Shown: positions 41,521 to 52,328, counted from the stretch's first letter. The stretch is DNA of 64,000 nucleotides from Candida dubliniensis CD36 (GCF_000026945.1 NC_012867.1:248001-312000), one strand, 5' to 3'. The notes: a model not told the origin generated them from the letters alone. Translations and numbers: made by a program.

Positions 41521-42002
41521 AAGTTGCACAGGTTGTAATATAGGCTTTTAAAAAAGTACATAATAATGTTAACATGTAAAATATATTCAATTGCATTGAC
41601 TATAGTAACAAAATATTGAGGTGTTGTAGGAATGGAAATGTATTTCAAGCTACTTGAAGCAGAGAAAATTTTGGTTAGATGCTGTCGTGTAGTAGATACA
41701 CTTTGACTGATTATCCCTTACTAACTTAAACGAAATACAAGATCAGGGTAAATTAGTTCTAGAGAGCAATTCTGTTGTAATGTAATACATACATGGTGTA
41801 TTTTAAATTTTTAATTAAAGGTCTTTGAATGTGGAAAACTTTGTTTATGGTTGTTTAATATGCAAAGCTCTTACATTGATATACCAAATCTTTAAAGACT
41901 AAATACTCAATACGTACTTAAAATAATTGTCTGTAGCATTATTCTAATATTTAATCACATATACAACCATATTATAGACAAATATTTCTAAAGCAAAAGA
42001 TA
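41521..42002. other. intergenic, transporter gene to minus-strand small-gene cluster
   Basis: 482 bases where two transcription units converge. AT-rich, with no ORF. A TACTAAC near 41718 has no intron partner. Confidence 0.5.
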
Positions 42003-42194
42003 TCATTCTTCTTTTTGTAATACCATTTCCTGCTGATACAAATAGGGAGATAATCGTTTCAATTCCTTTTCACTGATTTCCTTGTCAAGATAATTATTCA
42101 ACCGAACAATATAATATTTTTTACCCTCTTTAATAGAGTGTGACCGAACTTCAACAATCTTGTCAGGTGCAAAACGCTCATATTTTAAAGGCAT
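42003..42194 (-). CDS. small chromo-like-fold protein, minus-strand cluster member 1
   Basis: A 63-residue intact frame. The protein starts MPLKYERFAPDKIVEVRSHS, then EGKKYYIVRLNNYLDKEISEKELKRLSPYLYQQ. It is a clear paralogue of the gene at 44588-44797 (shared MPL, PxKIVEVR, VR-x-NNYL, E-[IV]-[ST]-E-x-[EQ]-L-x-R, P-x-LY). The order of three short strands then a helix resembles a chromo or chromo-shadow domain, in which the VRxxNY strand would stand where VKWxGY stands. A TATAAAT box (minus strand) is at about 42271-42277. It is transcribed toward the transporter gene. Function unknown. Confidence 0.72.
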   Translation of the reverse strand: MPLKYERFAPDKIVEVRSHSIKEGKKYYIVRLNNYLDKEISEKELKRLSPYLYQQEMVLQKEE

Positions 42195-42733
42195 AGTTGT
42201 GAATATCAGGAGTTTGGACTTAGTGATCTATTGATTGAGAGATGACAAATTCTTGGTATCTTCTGTTGATATTTATACATTATCAATCGAGTACACCAAA
42301 TAGGTCATTACATCTTATTTTTAGGTTTATTGTCTCTAGCTTTAACCAATTCATGCTTCTAGGGGCGGGTCATTTTATAAAGTTCAAAGCAATAAAGTTT
42401 ATGATAACTTGAGAATAATGACTTTAAAGTTGGTAATGAAACTATTATGATTTAATAATTCTCGATTGTCTCAATTACTAGATACATGTGTTTATCAAAT
42501 TATAAAGTGAAAACCCAAGCTCGAAGTTTAAGACTGACCAAGCAAAATCCTTGAAAGAACTAATCCTGGAAATGCCTTCGAGACCCCCCATCTGTATTAT
42601 ATCTTGATAGTACTAAATTAAATTGAAAAGTCACAACAATCTAGTTAATCATGTATTTCTATTGAAATTAAAGAACTAATAAAGTTTATTCACAACTGAA
42701 ACTATAACTCCGTATACTAAATTATATTCATGT
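42195..42733. other. intergenic between minus-cluster members 1 and 2
   Basis: AT-rich, with no further family copy seen. AAGCAAAATCCTT near 42539 recurs near 44175, another small hint of duplicated flanking DNA. Confidence 0.45.
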
Positions 42734-42928
42734 CTATTTTGATGGAGCTTGTCTGGCCTTTAATTTAGCATACAGCTTTGGAGCAGCTAGTTTAAACTCT
42801 TCTTCGGACATTTCCCTAACCAATTGATTTTTCATACGAATCACAACAATAGTTTCCCCGTGTTCACCTGATCTTGTCAGAATATCAGAAATTCTGTGGG
42901 GTGATAAATCTTTTTCCTCTGACAGCAT
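42734..42928 (-). CDS. small chromo-like-fold protein, minus-strand cluster member 2
   Basis: A 64-residue intact frame. The core is SPHRISDILTRS, GETIVVIRMKNQLVREMSEEEFKLAAPKLYAKLKAR. The C-terminal APKLYAK-[IL]-KA block is shared almost exactly with member 4 (44588-44797), which indicates recent common descent, while the strand regions have diverged. A TATATATA box on the opposite-strand coordinates lies near 43031-43038, about 100 bases upstream. There are no cysteines, signal peptide or membrane segment. Function unknown; the chromo-like fold is inferred. Confidence 0.72.
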   Translation of the reverse strand: MLSEEKDLSPHRISDILTRSGEHGETIVVIRMKNQLVREMSEEEFKLAAPKLYAKLKARQAPSK

Positions 42929-43611
42929 GACAATAGTAATAATTTGATTTAGTGTATTTGTTTGTTTTTGATGAGAGATTGATATACAAAAATATGATCT
43001 GTTTTGTTTCCCCCCTCAACTTGTACCACTATATATATGTTAATAAAAGATTATACTTCTATTTAAATTTAGACAATGCCAATAACAAGCAATGATAATT
43101 ATTCAACTTTGTTAAGTTAATTTTTTTTTATTGCAACATGAATTTTAAAGGGTACGTCATCAATATTTTTCAAACCTTTTAAAATGATCAAGAATCAAAG
43201 TTGAGAATGACCAGAAGGTTAATGGTTTAGACTTTAACTTAACTTAACTTAACTTGCATAGTTTGGACAAACTTAAAGACTTAAGCTTGATGTAATTTTC
43301 CATTTCTGTATTATAACTTCAAGAATTGGGAGACAAAGTTAACATAAGAAAGGATATACTGAGAATTGCAAGGGTCTTCTGATGAATACTTGTCTATGTA
43401 AAAATATTCTTTCTACACGTGGTAGCATTTCTACTTTACATCAAAGTCAATTTTAACCAGCTACTACAAATAGTGTGATAGAATAATAATTGGATTTTCA
43501 ACATTCAAAGCTAGATACACATATTCTAAACAACTATAGAAGGTTTATTTATCTGGATACACATAAATTTGTAAGCATCACCAATTTCACAAAGACAAAA
43601 ATATAAATCGC
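42929..43611. other. intergenic between minus-cluster members 2 and 3
   Basis: AT-rich; contains a pentanucleotide repeat (AACTT) near 43234-43255 and the TATA-like box of member 2. No ORF was seen. Confidence 0.5.
43234..43255. repeat. short tandem repeat (AACTT)n
   Basis: About four copies of TTAAC/AACTT in tandem within an intergenic stretch of the minus-strand cluster. Confidence 0.7.
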
Positions 43612-43821
43612 TCAATTCTTTTTCTTTCTTGCTTCCTTTTTTTCCCTTTCTCTAAGGGCTTTGTAATCAGCATACTCAGAAGGATATTTTTCCTTCAATT
43701 CTGGTAAAGTCATTTTCATAACTTTATCACCATTTTTCAGATCAGCCACATAAACAGTTGCATTATTCTCTGTATTATGGTACTCAACACTAGCAGGTAC
43801 TCTTGGTCTGGAAAATGGCAT
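43612..43821 (-). CDS. small chromo-like-fold protein, minus-strand cluster member 3 (divergent)
   Basis: A 69-residue intact frame: MPFSRPRVPASVEYHN, then ATVYVADLKNGDKVMKMTLPELKEKYPSEYADYKALR and a very basic tail (KKEARKKKN). The D-L-K-N-G-D core resembles the plus-strand signature (V-R-F-x-N-G) rather than the NNYL of its neighbours, whereas the helix with P-x-x-Y-A-x-Y-K-A matches them. The gene therefore bridges the two clusters. A TATATAA box on the minus strand is at about 43951-43957. Function unknown. Confidence 0.68.
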   Translation of the reverse strand: MPFSRPRVPASVEYHNTENNATVYVADLKNGDKVMKMTLPELKEKYPSEYADYKALREREKKEARKKKN

Positions 43822-44587
43822 TGTAGGAGATTCTTTTAAAAAAAAATTGTTGAATTATAGGGATTCGCCTTGATTATCTAATGATATGCAAGTGAAAATC
43901 TGTATTCTATGATATTATTTTTTGAATTTGGGTGATGTTTCTGTATCTATTTATATATTATCATGAAGTTGATCAGTTACATAAGTGAAGAAGAATGGTG
44001 TTTAAGCTTTACTTTATCTAATTCTATAGTTCTATTGCATAGTAGAACATAGTTGTATAGGAAGAAAGCAATAGACCTCTGTAAAAACAACTCAACATAA
44101 TATTCTCCTTGAAAAAAGTTCAATCGTAATAAGAAATGCTTATTTTACACGCAAAACTCTATTGTACTTGATAAAGCAAAATCCTTAATTCTAGTGTTCA
44201 TTAAAGCTGATTGAAAAGTGCAACTACAGAATCTTATGATGACGACTGAGTACCATACAAATTCTATTCAAAATCTACAAGAGGATTAAAAGTTAGTTAA
44301 TATAAATACAGAAAAACCAATTACATTCTTTGTTTCACTATTCATAAGATTATTTCACATTTCACATTTGACATTTTGTATTAGTTTATTTGGTAGCATC
44401 TTAATGAATATAGCCAAAAAAAAAAAGCCCTTAATTACACCACATCACAATTTGGAAAATAACATGACTAATTTACAATCAGAAACTATAGATTATTGTA
44501 TAAACAACCTAAGTATATAGAAGAAGTCTATAATAAAATGCTACTTAGCATGTTATACACATTATGAAAATTTGAAAAGTGTAATAA
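43822..44587. other. intergenic between minus-cluster members 3 and 4
   Basis: About 770 bases, AT-rich, with an A10 run near 44415. No further copy or RNA gene was recognised. Confidence 0.5.
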
Positions 44588-44797
44588 TTAAATGCATTTC
44601 CCATTACGGAATCTTTTATCGGCTTTAATTTTTGCATATAATTTCGGTGCTGCTCTTTGCAATTGTGTTTCAGTCACTTCTCTAATTAAATAGTTATTAA
44701 ACCGAACTATGAAAAACGTTAAACCATTTCTACTTGTCTGGGTTCTAACTTCAACAATTTTATTTGGTGGTAAATGTGGGAATTCTAAGGGCATCAT
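44588..44797 (-). CDS. small chromo-like-fold protein, minus-strand cluster member 4
   Basis: The frame extends to a TTG at 44803, but the first ATG is at 44797 (a second Met follows at once and would align with the MPL start of member 1). The product is 69 residues: MPLEFPHLPPNKIVEVRTQT, GLTFFIVRFNNYLIREVTETQLQRAAPKLYAKIKADKRF. It is the best single representative of the family for a structural search. A long (TA)n tract at 44902-44932 lies about 105 bases upstream, in the TATA position. Function unknown. Confidence 0.72.
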   Translation of the reverse strand: MMPLEFPHLPPNKIVEVRTQTSRNGLTFFIVRFNNYLIREVTETQLQRAAPKLYAKIKADKRFRNGKCI

Positions 44798-44899
44798 AAG
44801 CAACAGTAATTGAGATTTTGAAATGAGTGGATTATTTGGATGTGTTAACTCTAAACAATGGATTAAATTCTGTTCTTCTTCCTCATGCTCGTGCTAGTA

Positions 44900-44938
<39 letters not shown>

Positions 44939-45592
44939 ACAATTATTCTATCTTTCTACTTCTTGTTCAATATGGGTACATAATGTGACAAGTAACATAT
45001 TTCTGCAATGTATAAGCTTCGTGATTGCTAAAGTAGCACCACTTTATTTTAGATAGATGTATTAATTTGAAGCCTCGTCTCAAAATCAGTTAAAATAAGA
45101 TTAAAATGTATTCAGACCTTTGAGATTTCCAATTCTTTTGTAATCCATAATAATTCATTTCCCTTTAGAATTGAACTCTTTCTGAAAAAAAAAAAAAAGA
45201 ATGTTGCAAATTTGCAACCGGGATTTTACTTCCCATAATTCGTCAAGCTATGGTAATTATAATCCTTCCACATAATGAATGTAATTCACCCTAGTAGTAG
45301 TATTCCCAACAAATTAACAATCAGATTTGTTGAGAAAAGTCTAAAACTCACTAACAAGTTTTTCTTTTGCTCCCTTTCTGTTTTCTCAAGGGGAACAATT
45401 ATGCCAGTATTATATTAGTTTTTAACTTTAAAATCATATAAACATACATAGGGTAGGAATTTGGATTTTTAAAATAGTTTCAAATTTTAAAAATTTACCT
45501 CGCCTTTACTGATATTACGTATAGTTTAATAATTCATTTAAAACAATACATAAACATGGTACTATATAGACTTAAACTTGAACTTCAATATT
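44798..45592. other. intergenic between minus-cluster member 4 and CDC27
   Basis: About 800 bases with the (TA)n tract and an A14 run near 45184. No ORF was seen. CDC27 ends at its right edge. Confidence 0.5.
44902..44932. repeat. (TA)n dinucleotide tract
   Basis: An uninterrupted TA repeat of about 31 bases in the promoter position of the small gene 44588-44797. It is likely to vary in length and might double as a TATA element. Confidence 0.9.
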
Positions 45593-47830
45593 TCAGCTTT
45601 TTTTCAATGATTCCATGGCTTCACGAATTAAATAATTACCCTTTGGATCTAAATTCAAAGCAACTGTGAATTCTTTAATCGCCAAAAATTTATCATTTTG
45701 TAAATTATACAATTGTCCTAATAAGAAATGGACACTTGCTTCATTAGGAGCTAAATTTTTCAATATTTCGAAATTTTTCAATGCCAACAGATAATTTTTC
45801 AAACTAAAATATAATTGACCCAATTTAAAAATTGGTAATGGATTTAATGGTTGTAATTTATGGGCTAATTCGTATTGTTTAATGGCTAAAGTTCGTTTAT
45901 TCAATTTTTCCAACACCATACCACAACAACAAATCAAAATTATATTGATTGGATTAATAGAAATCGCTTTACGGAAATGATAATCGGCTTTCTCATAATC
46001 ACCAAGATTGATATAGATCATACCTAAACCATACAAGGCATTATAATGACGAGGATCTAATAATAAACTGATCCGGAAATTCTCTAATGCCATTTCATAA
46101 TTATCATTACTAAAATATTCATGACCTTTTAATGTGTAAGCATAAGTAAATTTTTTATCCAATTTAATTGCTCTATTGAAACATTTGATTGATTCATTGG
46201 GTTCATGGATTAATGAAAATAAATTACCTATAACACACCAAGTGATGGCAGCATTAGGTTGTAAATCATGTAATTCATTGGCTAAATAAGTCAATTCTAC
46301 TTTTTTATTCAAATGCCACAATAACGTCAGATAATATTCCATATCTTGTAAACGAGTGCGGTCCAATCTTCTTAATTTAGTGAAATAAAATTCCGATTGA
46401 GGATAATTAACAATTTCATAATGTAATCTCCCTAATTTACTCAAAACCCACGGTGTATTTTTCTCAAATTCATTCAAAGACGTTTCCAACATTCTTATGG
46501 CTTTGTAGCAATCATACTTGCACATGCTTCGATAACTCTTCCCTAAATTCAAATATAATTGTAAAAGGTGTTTTTCACTTTTTTCAATCTCTTTGGTGAT
46601 TATGATAGAGGACGATGAAGATCGTGAAGATGCCGAGGCAGTAGAAGATGACGTTGCTGGTGATGTTGCACCACCTATTCCTGAAATTGAATTTGCAGTT
46701 GAATTAGATGCTGAAGTGCCCTGTTGATACATTGGATCTAATGTTGCCGAGTTATTCCGTTTCAAATTTCTCTTTTTGGGTGTTTCCATCTGTGAAGATC
46801 CTGTTTGTTGTTGTTGTTGTTGTTGTTGCTGGTGGTGATGGTGATGGTGATGGTTTTGCGGTTGAGAAATTAATCTTGACGTTATTCTTGAATAAGTGCT
46901 TTGACTCTTTCTTTTATCATCGGGGTAATTAGGTTTGGTAAACTCAAAATCATGATTGGTATTGCTATTATTTGTTGTACTAGCCGTGGCAGCGGTAGCA
47001 GCTGCAGCTGCAGCAGCAATAGAATTAGGATTATTGGTATGACCAGTACCACCGCCATTGTTTGAATTTGTATTCACTGTTGATCCATTGTTTAAATTTG
47101 ATTTGCGTAATGGGGCATCAGAACTTGTACTAGCATTCGTAGTTTTCACTCTTGGTGTTGAAAAATTAAATTCGTCAACATGAATAGATGGGGTTAGTTT
47201 TGAGTTGAATGATCTATCAGTAAATGGATTCGTTAAATCAGGTATTGTTGGACCTTCATTGTTTGCATGTGAGTTTGCATTTGCACTTGTGAATGCATTA
47301 TTAATATTATTTTTACTATATGGTTGATGTTGAAATTTGAAAATTGATTTGACCCTAATATTAACTCCCAATTTACATAATTTTTGAAATGCTTCAAAAT
47401 CAAATTGATTTAATTTCAAACATAAAGTATAATTCATACAGCTATTCTTCAAATCATTTACCTCCCGATATAAATCACCCAATATATGATAAATCAGTGA
47501 TATATCTGAACTGATGTTACGATTGTATTCATAATTGAATTTATTAAATCGGTCATTGTTGTTGCTTGTGTTTGTGCCAGAAAATTTAGACGTGTTATTA
47601 GTATTATTTATATCGTGATATTTCTTAGTTTTAATTAAATGAAATATTCCTTCTTTGAATTTATTCAATTTTAAGCAACATTTACCATAAAGAAATGAAC
47701 AACTTAAATGATGATCAAACTTTTTCAAGTTACTCAATTTAAAATAACAAGTTTTATATTTATCTTGTCGGTATAAAACAAGACAATATAAATACATTGA
47801 GTCTAAAAAGTCATCGCTTTCTTCATCTCT

Positions 47831-47862
<32 letters not shown>

Positions 47863-48166
47863 GGTGGTGATTCTGCTGTTGTGATATCTGTTGGTCACGT
47901 TGTTGTTCCATTAAAGCTAATAATCTTTCACTGGCAAATTCGGCATTCTGATAATTCAATGTATCTAATGAATGAATGATAATCGATCTTAAATATTGTT
48001 GAATATATTTGGGGTTAGCGCTAGAATTAGTTTCATCTTGGAAAAGAGTAGGACCTAATATTCTTGCTGTTGATGATGACGTGGTTGTTGCTCCTGCTCC
48101 TGCTGCTGAGGTCGATCTTGATCTTGATCCTGATCTTCCTCCTGCTCCGGTTGTAGTAGAATGCAT
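45593..48166 (-). CDS. CDC27: anaphase-promoting complex subunit Cdc27 (APC3)
   Basis: The 857-residue TPR protein has an N-terminal TPR block (residues 30-265, with YLRSIIIHSLDTLNYQNAEF and FLYGKCCLKLNKFKEGI). A long low-complexity middle follows (270-545; Asn/Ser/Ala-rich, with His and Gln runs). The C-terminal TPR array comes after, including WCVIGNLFSLIHEPNESIKC, AYTLKGHEYFSNDNYEMAL and ALYGLGMIYINLGDYEKADY, which match Cdc27/APC3. Cdc27 binds the IR tails of Cdc20/Cdh1 and Apc10 and controls ubiquitination in mitosis. Two Gln runs (about 47831-47863 and 46804-46830) lie in the non-TPR part. No catalytic residues are expected. The gene is intact. Confidence 0.92.
46804..46854 (-). repeat. 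CDC27 Gln/His trinucleotide tract
   Basis: A run of CAA/CAG (Gln) then CAC/CAT (His) codons on the minus strand within the disordered part of CDC27. Confidence 0.85.
47831..47863 (-). repeat. CDC27 N-terminal Gln tract
   Basis: About eleven CAA codons in tandem on the minus strand, inside an inter-helix loop of the N-terminal TPR region. Confidence 0.85.
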
Positions 48167-48992
48167 TAGATTATAGTTAGTGAGTTATAGATTTCCCCGA
48201 CTTTTGGATTTGTATTTTTTTTATTGATGTTCGTTTATTTATTGCTTATCAGTTGATCAGTTTGGTTAATGTATTCGTTTTGTATTTGCGTTTGAAATTG
48301 TTTCTGCTTTTGTTTTTGTTTTCGTTTTTTGTTTCCTGTTTTTAGTTTTTATCCTTTTAAATATTTTTCCGTTCTAACCACTGTTTGAACGAGAAGAGAA
48401 AAACCGGCTGACTCGCCGTATTCACGGTTGGGGGACGCGGCGACAACAAAAGTAATCACGACATAAATTCATACAGAAGAAGTTTCTCTGAATATCAACG
48501 AGACGAGATTCAACAAAGACCTAATATTATTAGGCATAGTGTGTAATATACTCTATGAGGTTTATTAACTGCTAACAAAAGGGAAATCGTTACACAATAC
48601 TGAAGATATGTTTGAAATTGCTCAATTGTTCAACATTTCAACGAAACAGAAAATCTTTGAGATCACACAATAAAACCAATGTGCTTAGCTATGTGTATAT
48701 ATATCATTGGTAAACAGGACGACTTTGCTACCTAAAATCTCTTCTAGGTCTTTTATTATGATATGCAATATATCGAATCTCATAGGGACTTTTCACGAGG
48801 AAACAACTAATCTATTAACCGAACAATAAACTTGTCAATGCAATCGGTCCTACTTCTACCAAACAACACTTTCATTTATATTAAAGCAATATAATTGAGG
48901 TCATTTATTTAATTATATAAAATTAATTATTAGATTTTATTTGTAGATATATATATAGCTCTTTCCTTTTTTTTTTTTTCCTTTTTTTGTAA
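48167..48992. other. intergenic CDC27 promoter and BOI2 3' region
   Basis: 826 bases between two minus-strand genes. A T/G-rich leader-like tract lies next to the CDC27 start (48200-48360). A GC-rich patch follows at about 48400-48450 (AACCGGCTGACTCGCC, GGGGGACGCGGCGAC). No ORF or RNA gene was seen. Confidence 0.5.
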
Positions 48993-51900
48993 CTATTTTT
49001 TCGGTTTAATAACAAAACTATGACTACCAGAAGCATCACTTGAAAACCCCATCATTTTATCTGATGTTCGACGCGATTGTGTTTTCTTTCCTGACATTGA
49101 GGACGTTCCTGTTGCTGGCGACGACGTCGATTTCAAATCCCTTGAAGATCTAAATTCATTAGTCGGACTATTAACATTATTATTATAATTCATTGAACTT
49201 GTTGTTGATCCAGAGCCAGCAGAATATGGAGTGGTTGATAATCCTCCTACTACACCACCGTTATTCGACCCGTACCCAAACCCAATACTGCCACCAGTAC
49301 TGGTGATACTTGCATATTGAGAATTCTGTCGGGATGGTGGTTTTAAAGTTTTGTACGTTTGATAGCCGGTATCACCAAAATATTCTGAATTTGACATAGT
49401 TGATGTTCCATTTTCATTAATTGGGGAGGATGATGACCCCATTGCCGGTCCCGCACCTCCAGATTTGGGTGATAATAACCCAGAAGCTAACAAATACGGT
49501 GATGCAAACCCACCACTTTGGCTCGAAGATCGCGGAAGTTGTGGCGTTGTTGGAACTGTGCCTGCTGTTCCTAGAGTACCAGTAGTCCCTGTTGTCCCTA
49601 AAGTCCCTGAACTTTTCCTATTGAAATTAGTATCAAGAGTCAATTTAGGTGCTGACGTTGCTGCTGGTGAAGTATTATCAAAGGCGTTTTCCCCAGTAAG
49701 ATCGGGATAATCTAAGGATGCCAGAAACGAATTATCGTTAATATCTTCTAAACTTCTAATATAGCCATTAGCTTTTAGTTGTTCATCTCTTAACTTGGTG
49801 TCTTCTCTAGCTTTTGCTAATAATTCTTGAGCTTTATTCAAACTGACTGTTGGCGTTGAACAACTGCTTACAACAGGAACAGAATCGTCAATATCTATAG
49901 TGGCTTGCATTAATGCCTTCACCCAACCTCTCATTTCTTCCTCGGTCTCAACAGCAAAATAATGAGTCTTTGGCTGCGTAAACGTCAATCCTTTCTTAAA
50001 TCCAGGAGCTGGCGGAACCAACTTGAAGCAATAATTACCAGCAAATGTCGTCGAGGCATACATGGCAGCATATCTATCAGCCTTATCAGTATCGTCACTA
50101 GCACTGTCTATAGGTATCACTTTGTGAGCAGTAATATCAATTAAACCTTTTTCCTTTTTATCTTTCAAAGATTGGAAATACGACAATCTAGTACCATGTA
50201 ATGTGAAATATCTTGTTCTCCAAGCTAAATTGTTATTGGAACGTTTCGACATATATCCGCTGTAGTTGGCACTTTTTATTGCTTCATCGGGAGTAATTTC
50301 ACGTATACCTTCTTGAAATGCCGATGTTTTCAGTTTTTTCGACCCTGTTAAACTTCGGAAACTTTGAGTGGAAGTAGCACGAATACCTTTAAGTCTTGAT
50401 GAATTATTGGGTTTTGATTGACTCAAGCCCGTGGAATCACTAGCGACTCGTCTATCGTCTCCACCACTAATAGCATCCATTGATTTGGTACGAACCGATA
50501 CTGAATTCAGTTTCTTTGGAGAAAACTTGGCATCATCAATATCAACTGGTGAATTAGACAAATCAAAAATTTGTGACTTTCTTTTCGACTTTGAGCCTGA
50601 ATCACGAGGAGAAGATTGACCACTCATAGTTTCACGTTTAATCTGTGCTGGCGACACTAGTTTATTGTTATTGCTTGAAGACGTGAGATCTCCATGACCT
50701 TCATCACCCTTGTACAAATTGTTACTTTGAAACTTGTTACTCAATAATTTTGGTGTTGGTTTTGTTGAATCATCATTACCAGACGAGAGGTATGAGAATA
50801 CCGAAGAATGACGTCTGTGGTGATGCTTACTGTTGTTGTTATTATTGTTTGTTACCGATGAATTTCTCTTGTGATGGTGTTTGGAAGCTGATGATCCATT
50901 TCTATTATGGTTGGAAAACAGATCATAAATCGATGAAGCTGGTCGTGAATTAATTCCAGGAGATGTACTTCCCAAGGCATGACTTGAAGCATTGGTACGG
51001 GTCATGTACATGCCATAGTGTGAAGGTGGTCTGTCATATTCACTTCCAGCACCAAATTTATAACTTGTATCAATTGGACTACCACCAGATGGTGGTTGAG
51101 GGGCTCTTCTAGGTGACATAAATGTAGAATCAGAAGCCAAGTATTGTTGTGGGGCAACATCCACCGACAGTGATCTTTTTCTCTGATGATGGTGCGAGCT
51201 ACTTCTTTGTTGGCTATTATTGTAGTCAGACGTATTGGTCAAAACAGCAGACGGCATTAGTTGTGTTTGCTGTTTGCCAGTGTTATTTAACATATCATTA
51301 TCATCCATGTGAGGTTCGGCGTCGTGTAAAGTTGTGGAAGCAGTTGGTGGAGAGTTTAGTGCTGATGAGGTTGTATCATTCTTGCCAGTTGATCCAGTAG
51401 ACAGGGAATCTGTTCTCACTTGTTTATCTTTAACTCCTTTGGTATTCAATTCCTTTAATTTTCCAATTTCCTTGTATAATTGAAACCTGGTACCAAATGA
51501 ATCAATATCTAATTCTTTCAAAAGATTCAAGTCTAATTCAAACAATATTTCCCCAGTAATTTTGTGCTGAGCAAATTTCCCAGCCACATCCATATCAAAT
51601 CCTAAAACCAAGGCAAAATAAGAAGAAACCTGCTTTGGCGTCCAAGTATATGCCTTTAAAGGGTCCAAATCTTCAGTTAATGATTGTCGAGATTTATCGC
51701 CACTCAGTTGTTTTGGTTGTTGAGATTGGTATTGACTAGACAGACTATCATTTGATTTCTTCGAAATTAACAGTGGTTGTTTATAATTATTGTTAGTGGT
51801 ACCGTTATTACTGTTGTCAGTAATACTATTACCAGACTTGCCCAAGTCAGCATTGGACCCTTGAAGCTCTTGTAATGCTCTATCGATTTGGTTGTTTAAA

Positions 51901-52328
51901 TGAGACCCAGTATATTGAGAAGATTGTGAATCTTTGTTTATATTTAACTGGGACATTGGTTCTGCTAAATTAGAAGCTTCTGACGACGTTGGGTACTTTG
52001 AAGTTGTGTTGGGATTGAGGTTACTTGATACTACTGGAGTGGTTGAGTCTTTTGGATTATTTTCTTGGTCGGAACTTTTAGGAGCCATCATTCTTCTTGA
52101 TCTCGATCTAAGAAGTGTTTTGCTATCATTGTTGGTTATTAATTGCGTAAATGTTTTTGGATACAAGCCTGCTTCTCCAGTCAACAAGTTTTTGCCCATG
52201 TACCAGCCATCATTGTATTCTCTATCGTCGGCCAAAACTTGAATTTTGTCGCCAATTTTAAGACTCAACTCGTCACCTAATCTGGCATTAAATTGTTTTA
52301 TACATATATAGGTATCGCCACCATCCAT
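48993..52328 (-). CDS. BOI2: Boi1/Boi2-type polarity scaffold (SH3-SAM-PH)
   Basis: The 1111-residue protein has an N-terminal SH3 domain (ICIKQFNARLGDELSLKIGD, GWYMGKNLLTGEAGLYP; about 6-65). A SAM domain lies at about 228-295 (WTPKQVSSYFALVLGFDM, ITGEILFELDLNLLKELDI). A large Ser/Asn/His-rich linker follows, and a PH domain at about 706-822 (SGYMSKRSNNNLAWRTRYFTLHGT, ending EEMRGWVKALMQATID). The tail is Ser/Thr/Gly-rich. This order is that of the yeast Boi proteins, which bind Bem1, Cdc42 and exocyst at growth sites and are needed for polarised secretion. A single copy (named BOI2 in C. albicans, as I recall) replaces the yeast Boi1/Boi2 pair. It is preceded by a 5 kb region without clear genes. 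Confidence 0.92.
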   Translation of the reverse strand: MDGGDTYICIKQFNARLGDELSLKIGDKIQVLADDREYNDGWYMGKNLLTGEAGLYPKTFTQLITNNDSKTLLRSRSRRMMAPKSSDQENNPKDSTTPVVSSNLNPNTTSKYPTSSEASNLAEPMSQLNINKDSQSSQYTGSHLNNQIDRALQELQGSNADLGKSGNSITDNSNNGTTNNNYKQPLLISKKSNDSLSSQYQSQQPKQLSGDKSRQSLTEDLDPLKAYTWTPKQVSSYFALVLGFDMDVAGKFAQHKITGEILFELDLNLLKELDIDSFGTRFQLYKEIGKLKELNTKGVKDKQVRTDSLSTGSTGKNDTTSSALNSPPTASTTLHDAEPHMDDNDMLNNTGKQQTQLMPSAVLTNTSDYNNSQQRSSSHHHQRKRSLSVDVAPQQYLASDSTFMSPRRAPQPPSGGSPIDTSYKFGAGSEYDRPPSHYGMYMTRTNASSHALGSTSPGINSRPASSIYDLFSNHNRNGSSASKHHHKRNSSVTNNNNNNSKHHHRRHSSVFSYLSSGNDDSTKPTPKLLSNKFQSNNLYKGDEGHGDLTSSSNNNKLVSPAQIKRETMSGQSSPRDSGSKSKRKSQIFDLSNSPVDIDDAKFSPKKLNSVSVRTKSMDAISGGDDRRVASDSTGLSQSKPNNSSRLKGIRATSTQSFRSLTGSKKLKTSAFQEGIREITPDEAIKSANYSGYMSKRSNNNLAWRTRYFTLHGTRLSYFQSLKDKKEKGLIDITAHKVIPIDSASDDTDKADRYAAMYASTTFAGNYCFKLVPPAPGFKKGLTFTQPKTHYFAVETEEEMRGWVKALMQATIDIDDSVPVVSSCSTPTVSLNKAQELLAKAREDTKLRDEQLKANGYIRSLEDINDNSFLASLDYPDLTGENAFDNTSPAATSAPKLTLDTNFNRKSSGTLGTTGTTGTLGTAGTVPTTPQLPRSSSQSGGFASPYLLASGLLSPKSGGAGPAMGSSSSPINENGTSTMSNSEYFGDTGYQTYKTLKPPSRQNSQYASITSTGGSIGFGYGSNNGGVVGGLSTTPYSAGSGSTTSSMNYNNNVNSPTNEFRSSRDLKSTSSPATGTSSMSGKKTQSRRTSDKMMGFSSDASGSHSFVIKPKK

